Assembly: GCF_042477335.2 (NCBI RefSeq)
Contig: NC_091250.1
Span: 129,987,384-130,051,383, forward strand
Direction of reading: 5' to 3'
DNA length: 64,000 bases
Source: Ovis canadensis
Taxonomy: Eukaryota; Chordata; Mammalia; Artiodactyla; Bovidae
Position 1 is the stretch's first letter. Each line of letters opens with the position of its first letter. The notes beneath the pieces were generated by a model. That model did no database searches, was not told the DNA's origin, and worked only from the letters and a program-made list of their open reading frames with translations. This document shows, piece by piece, positions 47,224-58,571 of the stretch. The translations under genes were made by a program, and so were the position numbers.

Positions 47224-47445
47224 CAGGGTTTCCCAGGTGGCTCAGTGGTAAAGAACCTGCCAGCCAATGCAGGAGACACAGGAATCTTGGGCTCCATCCA
47301 CGGGTTGGCAAGACTCTCTGGAGGAGGAAATGGCACCCCACTCCAGTACCCTTGCCAGGACGCCCATGGACAGAGGGGTCTGGGGAGTTACAGTCCATGG
47401 GGTCACAGAGCTGGACACGCCTGAGTGAGTGAGCATGCACACTAC
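47224..47445 (+). mobile_element. Bov-tA SINE nested in L1
   Basis: From GGGTTTCCCAGGTGGCTCAG to CACAGAGCTGGACACGCC; L1 3' UTR-type sequence follows. Confidence 0.87.
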
Positions 47446-48305
47446 CAAGTTACCCGTGACATCTTCCACGGGAGATGAGCATGTGCAAGCTATTATACAC
47501 AAACTGAACAACAGGTTACCACTGCGCAGCACGGGGAATTACAGTTAATTATCCTATGATAAGACAATAATGGAGGAGTGTAAAGGGATGTGTAACTGAG
47601 TCACCTTGCTGCACAGCAGAAATTAACACATCATAAACCAACTATATACTTCAATAAAATTAAAAAAAAGAGAGGTTTGTTCTCTGTTCTCTGAACTTAG
47701 ATCTTTGCTTCCACTGCAAGCACCAAGGTCTGTCCTTGGGCAGAGGGTTTAACCTCTTATCAGTTCTGCATCCAGAACAGGGGGACTGAAAACTCTGTCC
47801 CCTAAGCACTGAGATGGTCTTCCGGATGATCAACACAACATATATGGGGTTGGAGACAGGCCTTGGCGCCAGCGCCATTTTAGAAGCAAATCATTTCAGC
47901 CTCAGTGACCTCAACTGTAAGGTGGGAAGCATGATGACAGAAGGATCCAACGGTGTCAACACAGACAGACAGCGGTGGACGAGGTCTTAAGTGAGACCAG
48001 CGTTAGGGCTGCTCCAGCTGAGGACCCGAGCCTCTTAGGGCACCTCTGCTAGTACCTGCAGGCTCACACTGAGGTCCTTGTGCAGAAGAGCGAAGGATAC
48101 TCTATCGAAAGAATCACACTCGCCACGAGCATGCGTCACCAGCCAGCTCTGCTCCTTCTAGGCAACAGCTGACTCATCTCAACAGCGGGACGGAATGTAG
48201 CCAGCAGCCGCCCCACCTCCCCACCTGACCCATCAGGCTGCCTAGGGCCACACCCGCCACTGTCCATGTGCCCCAGGATCAGTATCACACAGTGTTTGAA
48301 GTTAC

Positions 48306-48387
48306 CATACAGTTTGGCCTCCTCCACCAATTTTTGGCTCCTCTGCCGCAAGTTCTCAGTATCTGCTAGAGCTCGCTTATATTTTTC
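48306..48387 (-). CDS. GRPEL1: GRPEL1 exon 3
   Basis: An 82-nt exon encodes EKYKRALADTENLRQRSQKL through AKLY plus the first G of a Gly codon. A long T-run then AAG forms the acceptor (exon starts at 48387), and GTAACT at 48305 is the donor. The residues belong to the long coiled-coil helix that dimerises GrpE proteins. The exon is too short to be obvious as an open frame; it was placed from the conserved RQRSQKLVEEAKLYG motif and the splice sites. The phase fits both neighbours exactly. Confidence 0.95.
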
Positions 48388-49061
48388 CTTAAAAAAAAAA
48401 AAGGGAAGACAAATTCACACAAAATAAATCTGGAACAAATTAATCGGAAAACAAATGTGATATAATAAACTGCAAGTTAAAATACAAACAGCAGCTATGA
48501 GTACTTTGGAGACTAGATTACAAACAGCTGCTGTGGAATAAACAGAAGTAAATTAACCAGTGCCACTAGCTCCACTATGTGGGGAATAAGATGGCCGGGC
48601 GTCACATATTCACAAGCCCCCAAGGCCATTCTCACTCTGTGTACAGCTGAGCAAAGGACAAGAAAAGCTGCCAGTTTCTGCTGGTTCTGATGGTTCCTCA
48701 CAAGGAAGGACCATTCATTCCTCTGCAGAATCTCCAGCTCAAGGGAACCCTAGAACCCAGGGTAAGGGCTGACCTGGCTTGGTTCTCACACCCCAAGGAG
48801 GGTCAGGAGAAAAACAACCGTGAGTGGACAGTTTTGGCCTCTACCCCACAGAAGAGGAGAAACCTCAGGAATGAACCTTTGGTATTTTTGAATATTGCCC
48901 AGGTACGGTTCAGTTGGAACATTTATTGCGTAACAATCATTTGAATTCCTGTATCTTCCTCATTTTGCACCAACTCTTCCTATAATCGTACCCATCTCCT
49001 GGCATTTCTATTTTTCATGGGCACTAGGTTATTGCCTTCAGCTTTCTGGGGGTTCCAGAGC

Positions 49062-49258
49062 CATGGTTAAGAGCAAGGTCTCACAGGCTCAGACCGTGGC
49101 CCTGCCACTGGGTAGCAAGGTGACCTTGGAAAGTTTACCAAACAGTCCTGGGCCTCAGTTTCCTCATCTGTAAACAGGGGTATTAACGGCCGACTCACAG
49201 GGCTGTTGTGAGGATTCATATAAACAAGGGGGTGAGCAAAGCCCTAGCGCAGTGCTTC
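49062..49258 (+). mobile_element. MIR SINE
   Basis: CCTCAGTTTCCTCATCTGTA and GGGCTGTTGTGAGGATTC are clear MIR core words. Confidence 0.85.
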
Positions 49259-49260
49259 AC

Positions 49261-49883
49261 GGCAAATAGATGGGGATACGATAGAAACAGTGACACACTA
49301 TTTCCTTGGGCTCCAAAATCACTGCAGATGGTGACTGCAGCCATGAAGTTAAAAGACGCTTACTCCTTGGAAATAAAGCTATGCCCAACCTAAGAAGCTT
49401 ATTAAAAAGCAGGGACATTACTTTGCTGAGAAAGGTCCATCTAGTCAAAGCTATGGTTTTTTCAGTAGTCACATTTGGATGTGAGAGCTGGACCATAAAA
49501 ACGGTCGAGTGCCAAGCAACTGATACTACTGATCTGCAGCTGGAGAACTCTTGGGAGTGCCTCTGACAGCAAGGAGATCCAACCAGCCCATCCTGAAGGA
49601 AATCAGTCCTGAATATGCATTGGAAGGACTGATGCTGAAGCTCCAGTACTTTGGTCATCTGATGCCGAGAACTGACTCATTGGAAAAGACCCCCAATGCT
49701 GGGACAGACTGAAGGCAGGAGAAGATGGTGAAGACAGAGGATGAAATGGCCGGATGGCATCACTGACTTGGGGGACATGAATCTGGGCAGACTCCAGGAG
49801 ATGGTGAGGGACAGGGAGGCCTGGAGTGCTGCAGTCCCTGGGGTCACAGAGTCAGACACGACTGAGCGACTGAACAACAACGC
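49261..49883 (+). mobile_element. BovB LINE 3'-end fragment, 0.62 kb
   Basis: Starts in the C-terminal coding region (ATAGATGGGGATACGATAG) and ends GACACGACTGAGCGACTGAA; inserted at the edge of a MIR. Confidence 0.9.
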
Positions 49884-50277
49884 TTTTCCACATGAGGTCA
49901 TAATCTGTATTACTAATTAGTTCAAAAAACTCCAACATTCCTGGGAGAGCACCACGTGACTTTACCTCTGGCTCCTACCTTCGTCCTCCCAAAGACCCAG
50001 GCTCAAGGGCCCTACTGAATATTCCTCACTTGTAAAGACCATTTTCAGTCTTAATTCAATATAATCTATGTAGCACATGAAGATAATTCTCATGACAACC
50101 AGAGTCACAGCGGATTTGAGTTCTATCCCTCCTTCAGCAGTAACTTGCTGTAGAACCCAACAGGGACAGAATTTGTCTGGCTTCCGCCTCTGTTGTCAGG
50201 GAGGCCATCTTCAAATCCCCAGAAGACGGACCTGGAGTTCCACAGACCATGCTCCTCACGAGAGCCCACAGCCTTAC

Positions 50278-50440
50278 CATGGTCTCCTTCAGCTGCTCTT
50301 CCAGCTTGACCTTCTCTTCCATGAGTGTCTTCTCCAAGGAGGGAAGATCTGTCTTCTGTTCATTCTGACCCGCGTCCTCCTCCAAGTTCTGGCCGTTGTT
50401 CTTCTGTTTTGCAGCTGTGCACAGCAGCCGCGGAGAAGAC
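50278..50440 (-). CDS. GRPEL1: GRPEL1 exon 2: presequence end and start of coiled-coil helix
   Basis: A 163-nt minus-strand exon lies between a GCCTTCAG acceptor and a GTAAGG donor at 50277. Its first base completes an Arg codon from exon 1. It then encodes SSPRLLCTAAKQKNNGQNLE to EEQLKETM, which covers the end of the mitochondrial presequence, an acidic linker and the start of the long N-terminal helix. Frames join in phase with exon 3 (Met, then Glu). BovB tails in opposite orientation lie on both sides of this exon. Confidence 0.95.
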
Positions 50441-50814
50441 CTGAAGGCAAGCCCACACGACAGAAATTACGATCATGATTCTTCTGCTTGTTAAAGTCAG
50501 ATGGACAACTTCGGAAATCAAAGGTGATTTAAAACTACTTGCTACGTGGGCGAGAAAGGATCTGTCTTAGATACAATAAAGGCCAATTGCATATGACGTA
50601 TGGAAGCTATCTGTTTATGTAGAGTCTTCTGCAATACACGCCTAAACTAAAACGTCAGTGCACCAAGGCTACAGCACTAATCTCCCCTTCTCCTCACTCT
50701 CAGGAACTCCCGATCATCCAGACTCCGCCAAGAAAGAGCCACTACTGGAGCTGAGGTCCAGTGCTGCTGTCCATTGCAAAGCCTCGTGGGCAGACATCTT
50801 GCCCATAGGATACT

Positions 50815-51040
50815 TCAGTTCAGTCACGTCCGACTCCTTGCGACCCCATGAACCGCAGCACGCCAGGCCTCCCTGTCCATCACCAACTCCCGGAGTCTAC
50901 CCAAACCCATGTCCACTTAGTCGGTGATGCCATTCAACCACCTCATCCTCTGTCGTCCCCTTCTCCTCCTGCCCTCAATCTTTCCCAGCATCAGGGCCTT
51001 TTCAAATGAGTCAGCTCTTCACATCAGGTGGCCAAAGTCA
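50815..51040 (-). mobile_element. BovB LINE 3'-end fragment
   Basis: Antisense tail starting TTCAGTTCAGTCACGTCCG and ending GGTGGCCAAAGTC. Confidence 0.9.
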
Positions 51041-51867
51041 TGCAAAAGGTATCTATATTCACAGACTGTAACTTGGGTTTGAAAGTGATAAAAGAGGAAC
51101 CAAGTGCTTTGGGAGGCTCAGAGTAGAATATTTCTAGCTTTGGAGAAATGGAAGTCTGGGAAAGGATTTGGGCAGATGGACTTTGACGAACAGGCAAGAG
51201 TTCACATACAGAGGCAGGAATAGACAAGACAAATCCACTTCAGGAATGGCGTGAACAAAGGCATGGAGGCAGGAAAGCACAGGGGTGGTATGTACACAAA
51301 AAGCTCTAAAAACTAATGCTGGAAGTGACTTGGGATATTACCCAATCTGATCCCCATGTGGAAAAGGTTAAGTAATAAGCCCAAGGCCACAGTGCCATTA
51401 ATGAATAATACGGATCTGTTCACCAGGTCCAGTGGGGCTCTAAAGTATGCCACAGCCCAATCTGAAAATAAACTATATTCAATTTCCTTCCCAGATTAAA
51501 GCAAGCTGCCTCAACGAACAGAAAAGCTAAGGACACACAGAACATGTGTGTGTACAGGGTGTTTAGGGCAGCACATACAGATGTTTTCCAGGATGAAAAG
51601 CTTGAAACAGAACACTGCTCAGAAGGACAAATTGTTGAACAAACGGGTGAACAAATTTGTGAACAAATTATTGCTTCCACTGTCTGGAATACTGAGCAGC
51701 CATCAAATAGATGGCGGTGTTAAACTGCCATCTTTTGGCCTACACCATGGGGGTACTGTGCAGGAAGAAATGCAACTTAGAGAAACACACAAAACATGAC
51801 CCCAGTTTTATAAACACAAACCAGAAATCCTGTTTTGAGGAGAATAAAAGGATACACTAGTCTGTTA

Positions 51868-52100
51868 CCAATACTTTGGCCACCTTATGTGAAGAGCTGA
51901 CTCACTGGAAAAGACCCTGATGTTGGGAAAGATGGAGAGCGGGAGAAGGGGACGACAGAGGAAAAGAGGGTTGGATGGCATCGCTGACTCAATGGACGTG
52001 AGTTTGAGCGAACTCTGGGAGACAGTGATAGCAAGGAAGCCTGGCAGGCTCCAGCGCATGGGGTTGCTAAGAGCCGGACACGACTGAGCACCTGAACAAT
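51868..52100 (+). mobile_element. BovB LINE 3'-end fragment
   Basis: From CCAATACTTTGGCCACC to GACACGACTGAGCACCTG. It covers the same element segment as 50815-51040 in opposite orientation. Confidence 0.9.
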
Positions 52101-52417
52101 CACCTGGGGGTGAAGACCAGTGGCCTTCATGCTGCCGTTTCTACTTCTGCAATTGAAAAACTAACCATCTAACGACGGAGTGCGCTGCTGTGACCTGCCC
52201 TAGTTTCCAGGTGTCCTGGCGTCTGGGTGTAAACAGTCACAGCCTTTCACGTCTGCTCCACTCAGCAGAGCCCCTCCTGCAGCAGCCAGTCTGGGTTTGC
52301 AGGGAGGCTCTGAGAGCTCCACACACAATTCAATTTGCCCTCTCCCCTACTTGAGCCTCCTTACACAAAACCTGTTCCTAGAGGCAGAAATGCACGCAGT
52401 CTTGGCAATCAACTGGA

Positions 52418-52636
52418 TTTCCCAGGTGGCGCCAGTAGTGAATAACCCAGCTGCCAATGCAGGAGACATAAGAGAAGCGGGTTCAATCTCTGGGTCAGGC
52501 ATATCCCCTGGAGAAGGGCATAACAACCCACTCCAGTATTCCTGTCTGGAAAATCCCCAAGGACACAGGAGCTTGGCTGGCTACAATCCAAATGATCGCA
52601 AAGAGTTGGACACGACGGATCACGCACACACGTCCA
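52418..52636 (+). mobile_element. Bov-tA SINE
   Basis: From GATTTCCCAGGTGGCGCC to CAAAGAGTTGGACACGACGG. Confidence 0.87.
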
Positions 52637-52948
52637 GGCAATCAATGCCAGTTACAAAAATCGCAAATTGAGCCAACCGCCTGTACTCACTCAAGACTCC
52701 CCAGGCGGGTTTGTTCCCACGCTGTCTATACAATGGATCAGGCTAGAATCGCAGCTTCATCCCCTCGCCCTGTCCTCGTCCCCTTTTACCGACCCGTTTA
52801 CCGTCTCACCATCACTAAATAAAGCTCCTTGAGGCCAAAGTCCGGCTCCCTCTCCGCGCAGCTTCTACTCCCATGTTCGGCCCAGAGCAGCTTCTCTTAA
52901 CAGATAACCTGGTTCTCCGAAGCTCCCCCCAACGTGGAAGGTGCTAGT

Positions 52949-53205
52949 TCAGTTCACTCGCTCAGTCATGTCCGACTCCGCGATCCCATGGGCTGCAGCA
53001 AGCCAGGCCTCCCTGTCCATCTACAACTCCCGGAGTTGACTCAAACTCATGTCCACTGAGTCGGTGATGCCATCCAACCATCTCATCCTCTGTCCTCCCC
53101 TTCTCTTCCCGCCTTCAATCTTTCCCAGCATCAGGGTCTTTTCCAACGAGTCAGTTCTTCGCATCAGATGGCCGAATTACTGGGAGTTTCAGCTTCAGCA
53201 TCTGT
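52949..53205 (-). mobile_element. BovB LINE 3'-end fragment
   Basis: Antisense tail from AGTTCAGTTCACTCGCTC to GGAGTTTCAGCTTCAGC. Confidence 0.9.
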
Positions 53206-53648
53206 CCGCTAAGCACGGACTAAACTAAGTTAGGAGGCCGGACTTTGAAACGACAGAAACCGCAAAAAAAAAAAAAAAAGGAAAAGAAAAGCCAAGGAGA
53301 GGGCAGGGCCTCGTGACCTCCGCCGCGGCGTCACTGCTCTAAGTCAACGGCTCTCCCCCACGGTGGGTTAGGTAGGGGACTCCGCAGCACGCGGAGGGGG
53401 AGGAAGCTCGGGCAGGGCGGAAGGAGCCCGCTCGCCACCGACGCCTCGCCCGGGGAGCCGTCCCGTCCGCCCCGCGGACAGCACGGACAGAGAGGCGGCC
53501 GGGCAGGCCCCACAGGAGAAACCAGCGGAGCCCGCGCCCAGCGTCTGGAAGACCCCCCACGACGCCCAGGCCGGAGCCGGGCAGGGCTCGCGTCTGAGCC
53601 AGCGGGGACAGCGCGCCCCTCCTAAGCCTGGCCATCGGCGCCCCTTAC

Positions 53649-53710
53649 CTGAGAGACAACGCGAAAGCCGGGAGGCTGCGCCGCGCCAGCCGCACACACC
53701 GAGCCGCCAT
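53649..53710 (-). CDS. GRPEL1: GRPEL1 exon 1: start and mitochondrial targeting peptide
   Basis: The ATG is at 53710-53708 on the minus strand. Twenty codons (MAARCVRLARRSLPAFALSL) and AG of an Arg codon follow, then a GTAAGG donor at 53648. The peptide is Arg-rich, hydrophobic and lacks acidic residues, as expected of a cleaved matrix-targeting presequence. The start context GTCATGGCGGCTC is GC-rich and resembles a YY1 element. The exon sits in a CpG island, and the match to the human N-terminus is close. Confidence 0.94.
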
Positions 53711-53965
53711 GACTGCTGCCGGCACTGCGTGCGCTCACCGGGCATGCGCGAGACTCTATTCTTGCTTCTCCCGCCCAATTGCTTCCCCTCAGCCAATCAA
53801 CCACCGTTTTTCCACTGATGGACAGGCCATATTCACCAATAATTGCCGGCCTGGACGGTGGGCGGGGTTTGAGGCCTTAAGAGGCCCCAGAAAGTGAAGC
53901 TGAGGTGAAAGGTGAAGGAAACAGACTCCTCCGTGGAGGGGCGTGGTCAAGGGAAGAACCAATAG
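53711..53965 (-). promoter_or_regulatory. GRPEL1: GRPEL1 promoter: NRF1-like site and four CCAAT boxes
   Basis: Just upstream of the ATG, GGGCATGCGCG around 53741-53750 closely matches the NRF1 palindrome, a common element of nuclear genes for mitochondrial proteins. CCAAT appears on the plus strand at 53775, 53793, 53836 and 53959. The CpG-rich zone extends over exon 1 into intron 1 (about 53,330-53,760). No TATA box is evident. Factor binding is inferred from motifs only. Confidence 0.65.
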
Positions 53966-54461
53966 AGAGAGAGCATGGGGAGGGCACCGGAAGTGCGGAC
54001 TGAGGGGGCAAGGAGACTCTCGAGCGCGGTTTCCAGTGAGGCTCTCCCTTACTGTACGTGCACCTCGAGGTTCGGGGCGCTCTTTGCTCTGGGAGGTGGC
54101 CAGACGCCAGGGCTTTTGCCTTTTCTCCCTCACAGCCCGAGCTGCTGGGACCGAGCCAGACTCTGGGTGCTCAATGTAGGCTAAAGGCAAATAGGTCAAG
54201 GACGAAAGCTCGTGGACGGGCGACCGCAGGGCTCCAGGAAAGTCGGTTAAAACAGCGTTAGGCGGTCACCGCCCGTCCTGCCGGCGACTTCGCGGCGCAG
54301 GAGGGCTGACTGGTGGCCGGAGGGGGCTTCCGTCGGTACTGTGGGTTTTGTTAAGGCAAAACCCGGGAAGCCTGTGTGGTCCAGCGCGGAGGCGTCGGGC
54401 CTGGGCAAGGAGACTTAGGTGGTGTGTTTCGTTTGCACGCCTTCCACCTTCAGTTTTCTCA

Positions 54462-54669
54462 GTGTGTTAGTCGCTCAGTCGTGCCCGGCTCTTTTCGACC
54501 CCATGGACTGCAGCTCATTAGGCTCCTGTGTCCATGAGATTCTCCAGACAAGGATACTGGAGTGGGTTGCCATCTCTTTTTCCAGGGAATCTTCCCTACC
54601 CAGGGATCAAACCGGGATCTCCTGCGCGGCAGGCAGATTCTTTACCGACTGAGCTACAAGGGAAGCCCA
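54462..54669 (-). mobile_element. Bov-tA SINE
   Basis: Antisense, from GTGTTAGTCGCTCAGTCG to GAGCTACAAGGGAAGCCC. Confidence 0.9.
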
Positions 54670-55495
54670 ATTTTCTCAGAGTAAGACACCAAAGCATACC
54701 AAGAACAGCATCGAAGACGACTTCTGGGGACACAACCAAAGCTCATAAAATCCGAATGTTTTCGTTACTCTTAACAAATGCCAGTGCTACTGTGTCTCGT
54801 GCCGCGAAGGAGCCCAGGTGCTCCTTGTACCTGGGTGTCGCAGCTGCTGTCCCCTCTGCCCGAATCGCAGAGCCCGTGGTGTCCCCAACGGAGTGCTGCC
54901 TGCGTGTCCCATCTGTGAGGACCAAACCTCTGTTCTGCTTTGCTTCCATTGAGAGCACTCATCACGTTGAATGTCAGGCCCTGGGCCACTCGCAGAAGGA
55001 GGCAAAAAGTCAAATCCAGAACGTAAGACGTTCTGCTGGGCAAATGACCCCAGTTGGGGGTCTAGAGGGAAAAAGGAAGTAAGACTGTTTGAGAATTAGA
55101 GCACATAAAAGATGGACTGTGTGGACCTTTATTTGAATCATGATCGAACAAACCAACTGTGAAAAAAGATATTTGTAAGATAAAGGGGAAAGTCAAATAT
55201 AAACTGTTAGATGACAGGAGTTATTGATATTTTTGTTAGGGAGAGGTGGCCTAATGTTTAGATTAAAATAACGTAGTTGTTCGGCGATGCCAATGGAAGT
55301 ATTTAAATTGCCGCAGAATTTGGAATTTGCTTTATGGTTATGCAGGCTAAAAAAAAAAAAACGAGGATGGAAGAAACGGCAAAATGTTGATAATTTTGGT
55401 AGCTGGATGATAAAGTGTGGGAGTTATGACCATTTTCCTCTCTGTGAAGTTTTCTATAGTAAAGTTAAAAACACATCATGGGGAAAGGATAAATT

Positions 55496-55722
55496 CAGTT
55501 CAGTTCAGTTCAGTCGCTCAGTCGTGTCTGACTCTGCGATCCCATGAATCGCAGCACACCAGGGCTCCCTGTTCATCACCATCTCCTGGACGGAGTTCAC
55601 TCAGACTCACGTCCATCGAGTCCGTGATGCCATCCAGCCATCTCATCATCGGCCGTCCCCTTCTGCCCCCAATCCCTCCCAGCATCAGAGTCTTTTCCAA
55701 TGAGTCAACTCTTCTCATGATA
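55496..55722 (-). mobile_element. BovB LINE 3'-end fragment
   Basis: Antisense ACTGA tail (TCAGTTCAGTTCAGTTCAG) followed by the usual BovB end. Confidence 0.9.
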
Positions 55723-55729
55723 AATTAGG

Positions 55730-56015
55730 ATAAATTAGGAGCTTGGAACTAACACACACTGCTGTATGTAAAATAGATAACCAGCAAGGACCCACAGTGT
55801 AGCACAGGGATCTCTACTCAATATTCGTTATCACCTATATGGGAAAGCAATCTCAAAAAGTGAATATATGTGTATATTTAACTGAATCACTTTGCTGTTT
55901 ACCTGAAACTAACACAGCATTGTAAATCAGTACACTCTGCTGGTTCACTTTGTTGTACAGCAGAAACTAACAGCATTATGAAGCAATTATACTCCAATAG
56001 AAAACAAAAAGCTAT
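55730..56015 (+). mobile_element. Artiodactyl L1 3' UTR fragment
   Basis: GTATGTAAAATAGATAACCA, CAGTGTAGCACAGGGATC and CTGAATCACTTTGCTG recall the common cetartiodactyl L1 3' UTR. A second similar end (GTTGTACAGCAGAAACTAAC) is fused behind it. Confidence 0.65.
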
Positions 56016-56623
56016 ATGCTAATAAAATTTAAAACATGTTTCTCATTGGCTGTGACCTTGTGCAGCATCATGTAATTGCTCTCAGCATTGATCCGCTCAC
56101 CTGTAAAACTCGGACTATATAATTTATTTTGAGGATTAAAAGAGGTGCAAATACTCATTTCCTATCTCTTCTTAGGACTCAAGGGAATCAGATGGGAACT
56201 CTGCTGTAAAGAGCTCACAGTACAGCATGGCTATCAACAGTGATGGCTTCTGTGTCTTGAAACAGACATTGGATGGCTGTGGCAGTCGTGATGGTTCTGC
56301 TGTCACTGAACGGGGGGTCCAGGACAGCCAAGAGGCCATGCGCTGGATCTACATCCAAAACGGTTGATTTTCCGGAGCGGAGGCCTGTCTGTGCTGCCAC
56401 TTCGTGGCCACATTGGGAACTGCATCCTTGACAGCCTGCTGAGGTCTGCAGGTTCACCCCAGTGGAAGTCATCAGCCCTTGGACGTGAAGCTGCCCTCAT
56501 GGGGAGACTCCTGCGTCAGTCCTTGGAACGCATTTCCAGCAAAGGGAGTGGGTGGCCCGGGCAGGGGGTGCAGGAAGAGCAAGCTGAACAGCCCACGGTG
56601 CCCCCGACAAGGATGGAAAGAAG

Positions 56624-56933
56624 TGAAAGTCGCTCAGTCGTGTCCGACTCTTAGTGACCCCATGGACTATACAGTCCTTGGAATTCTAAAGGCCAGAATA
56701 GTGGAGTGGGTAGCCTTTCCCTTCACCAGGGGATCTTCCTAACCCAGGGATCAAACCGGGGTCTCCTGCCTTGTAGGCGGATTCTTTGCCAGCCGAGCTA
56801 CAAGGGAAGCCCAAGAATACTGGAGTGGTTAGCGTAGCCCTTCTCTTGTGGATCTTCCCTACCCAGGAATCGAACCGGGGTCTCCTGCACTGCGGGCAGG
56901 TTCTTTACCAACTGAGCCATCAGGGAAGCCCAA
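56624..56933 (-). mobile_element. Bov-A2 dimeric SINE
   Basis: Antisense CGCTCAGTCGTGTCCGACTC tail followed by two monomers, each ending in AAGGGAAGCCCAA or CAGGGAAGCCCAA. Confidence 0.88.
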
Positions 56934-58571
56934 CAAGGATGGGGTCACATGTAAAAGAAAATGTCCTCAGGAGAAGGTCGTGCAGAAGACACGACAGCAC
57001 GTGGGTCGTGGGTGTGATGCTTGTGACAGCTGAGGGCCTGCAAGTGCCAGGCTCCGCACAGGTGTCTCCTCTTGGACCAGCCCACCCTGCCACGAAGGGG
57101 ATGCAGGAGATGGGCCAGGTTCATCACACACTTGGAAAAAGGCAGAGCTTTTGCCTGTTTTTCCCAACCAATCCCAGCCCACGTAACCATCACAGCTGAA
57201 GCCAGAACCATCATCAGCGTGTTGGCTGCTGCCACCAGCTGCATCACCCTCTTTATTATTACTATCTCTCAGCAGGGGCATGGATTTGCATCTTTTATCC
57301 AACTCTGAAATACTCAAATTAAAAAATATATATATGGTATGCTACCCACCCCTTGTTTTTCAGTCAAATACCAATCTCGGTGCTGCTGTGAAGGGACTTT
57401 GCAGATGTAGTTGGAGTCCTAAGCCAGTGACCTTTTGTAGAGAGTATCTGGTGGGCTCAATCTTGGTGAGCCGTTTAAAAGCGGAAAGTTTCCTCCTGCA
57501 GGCAAAGTCAGAATGCTTCACGGCATGAGAAGGACTCAGATCTCTGCAGCTGGTGTGAAGATGGGGGGCGGCGGGTCTAGTGAGAAGGTGGCCTCAGAGC
57601 AGAGAGCAGCCCCATCTGTCCACCAGCAAGGACATGAGGGCCTCAGATCTGCTGTCTCAAGGAGCTGGACTCCATGGACCTTCTAAGCAGGCCCCCACAC
57701 CAGCGCCTGGCCTTGTGAGATGTGGCACAATGGAAACCCCACCTGGCTCACTAAGCCACATCCCTGTCCTAGGAGGAGGGCATTACGGCCACCCTCTCCA
57801 CTTTATCTGTATTTGGGCTCCCAGTACACAGAATGGGTTAATCGTACACCTTGTTCTGATTTCCATCATTAGTGTCTCATTCTTGGCCCACTTCTGTTTG
57901 TTCACTTGTTTCAGTGCTACAGGAGAGCCACCCCTCCGTACCAAAACCAAAAAACCCTCCAGCTGGAGGAGACAGGGGCTCCCTGGTTAAGAGATTTTTC
58001 TAGAAGAAGGACCTGACAACCAGCAGCAAATGGCACTGCCATTCCTCTGGAGCACATGGGCTCCAAACTGAAGTGTATATTCTTGGTGAGAAAATGCCAC
58101 CAGAAGGGGCCACAGACGTTCAGGCTGAAATAGCCTTCAAAAAAGCCAAATCAGTTGCATGAGGAACTAACAAACATGTGAACTGACAGTCGAGAGCATC
58201 TGAGGGCTGGCGGCAACCCCTGGAACCAACGGCCTCCATGTGTGGCTTGGGGGCAGGGTGGGCTCTGTCGGCTCCTCCTGCAGAGATGCCTGAAGGACAG
58301 GGAAGGAGGGGGTGGTGGCAAACTCCTGAACCCCGAGAGGAGTGTCTTATAAAGCCTGTGGACATGAGAGAGGATTTGAATCTGAGGCTGATTAAATTGT
58401 TCATCACCAGCGCACTGCGATTGGAATTCTGTGCATCAACAGAATCAGCTGTTAGAAGAAAAATGAGAGCTGTGTGAAGCATGAGGGTTAGCAGGAGGGA
58501 GAGCTTCTCGTTATGAAAATAGTGGATGCTCATTATAGAAATGTTAGAAAATGTAAATGGTAGGATGTTGT

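Larger units (their letters stand above)
43660..47660 (+). mobile_element. Decayed L1 LINE with nested insertions
   Basis: L1 landmarks run left to right: ORF1-side sequence (CCTGTGGGATAATGG, ACAGGGATCCTAGCAG, CTCTACCCAGCAAGG), endonuclease (CAACATATATGCACCC, AAACAACATGCTACTAA), RT (AAAAGTCCAGGACCAG, ATATCCTTGATGAATATAG) and an artiodactyl-type 3' UTR ending in TATACTTCAATAAAATT. Indels and stops are everywhere and large parts of RT are gone. Interrupted at 43857-43985, 44598-44991 and 47224-47445. Confidence 0.85.
40447..48305 (-). other. GRPEL1: GRPEL1 intron 3
   Basis: A 7.9-kb intron, about two thirds repeats: a Bov-tA near each end, a 225-bp-period CCAAT array (43102-43561) and a decayed L1 (about 43660-47660) with three younger retroposons nested in it. 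40,745-42,715 and 47,660-48,305 show nothing recognisable. Confidence 0.85.
48388..50277 (-). other. GRPEL1: GRPEL1 intron 2
   Basis: Contains a MIR (49062-49258) abutting a BovB tail (49261-49883). 48,400-49,060 shows nothing notable apart from the T-run that forms the exon 3 acceptor. Confidence 0.85.
50441..53648 (-). other. GRPEL1: GRPEL1 intron 1
   Basis: Three BovB tails (50815-51040 minus, 51868-52100 plus, 52949-53205 minus) and one Bov-tA (52418-52636). A poly-A run is at 53,265-53,279, and a CpG-rich stretch from about 53,330 continues the promoter island. 51,040-51,860 holds possible old MIR-like sequence and nothing coding. Confidence 0.85.

Noticed and set aside
56967-57317. 116-codon minus frame upstream of GRPEL1
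   Set aside because: No recognisable domain, no splice or promoter support, and sequence typical of old diverged intergenic DNA.
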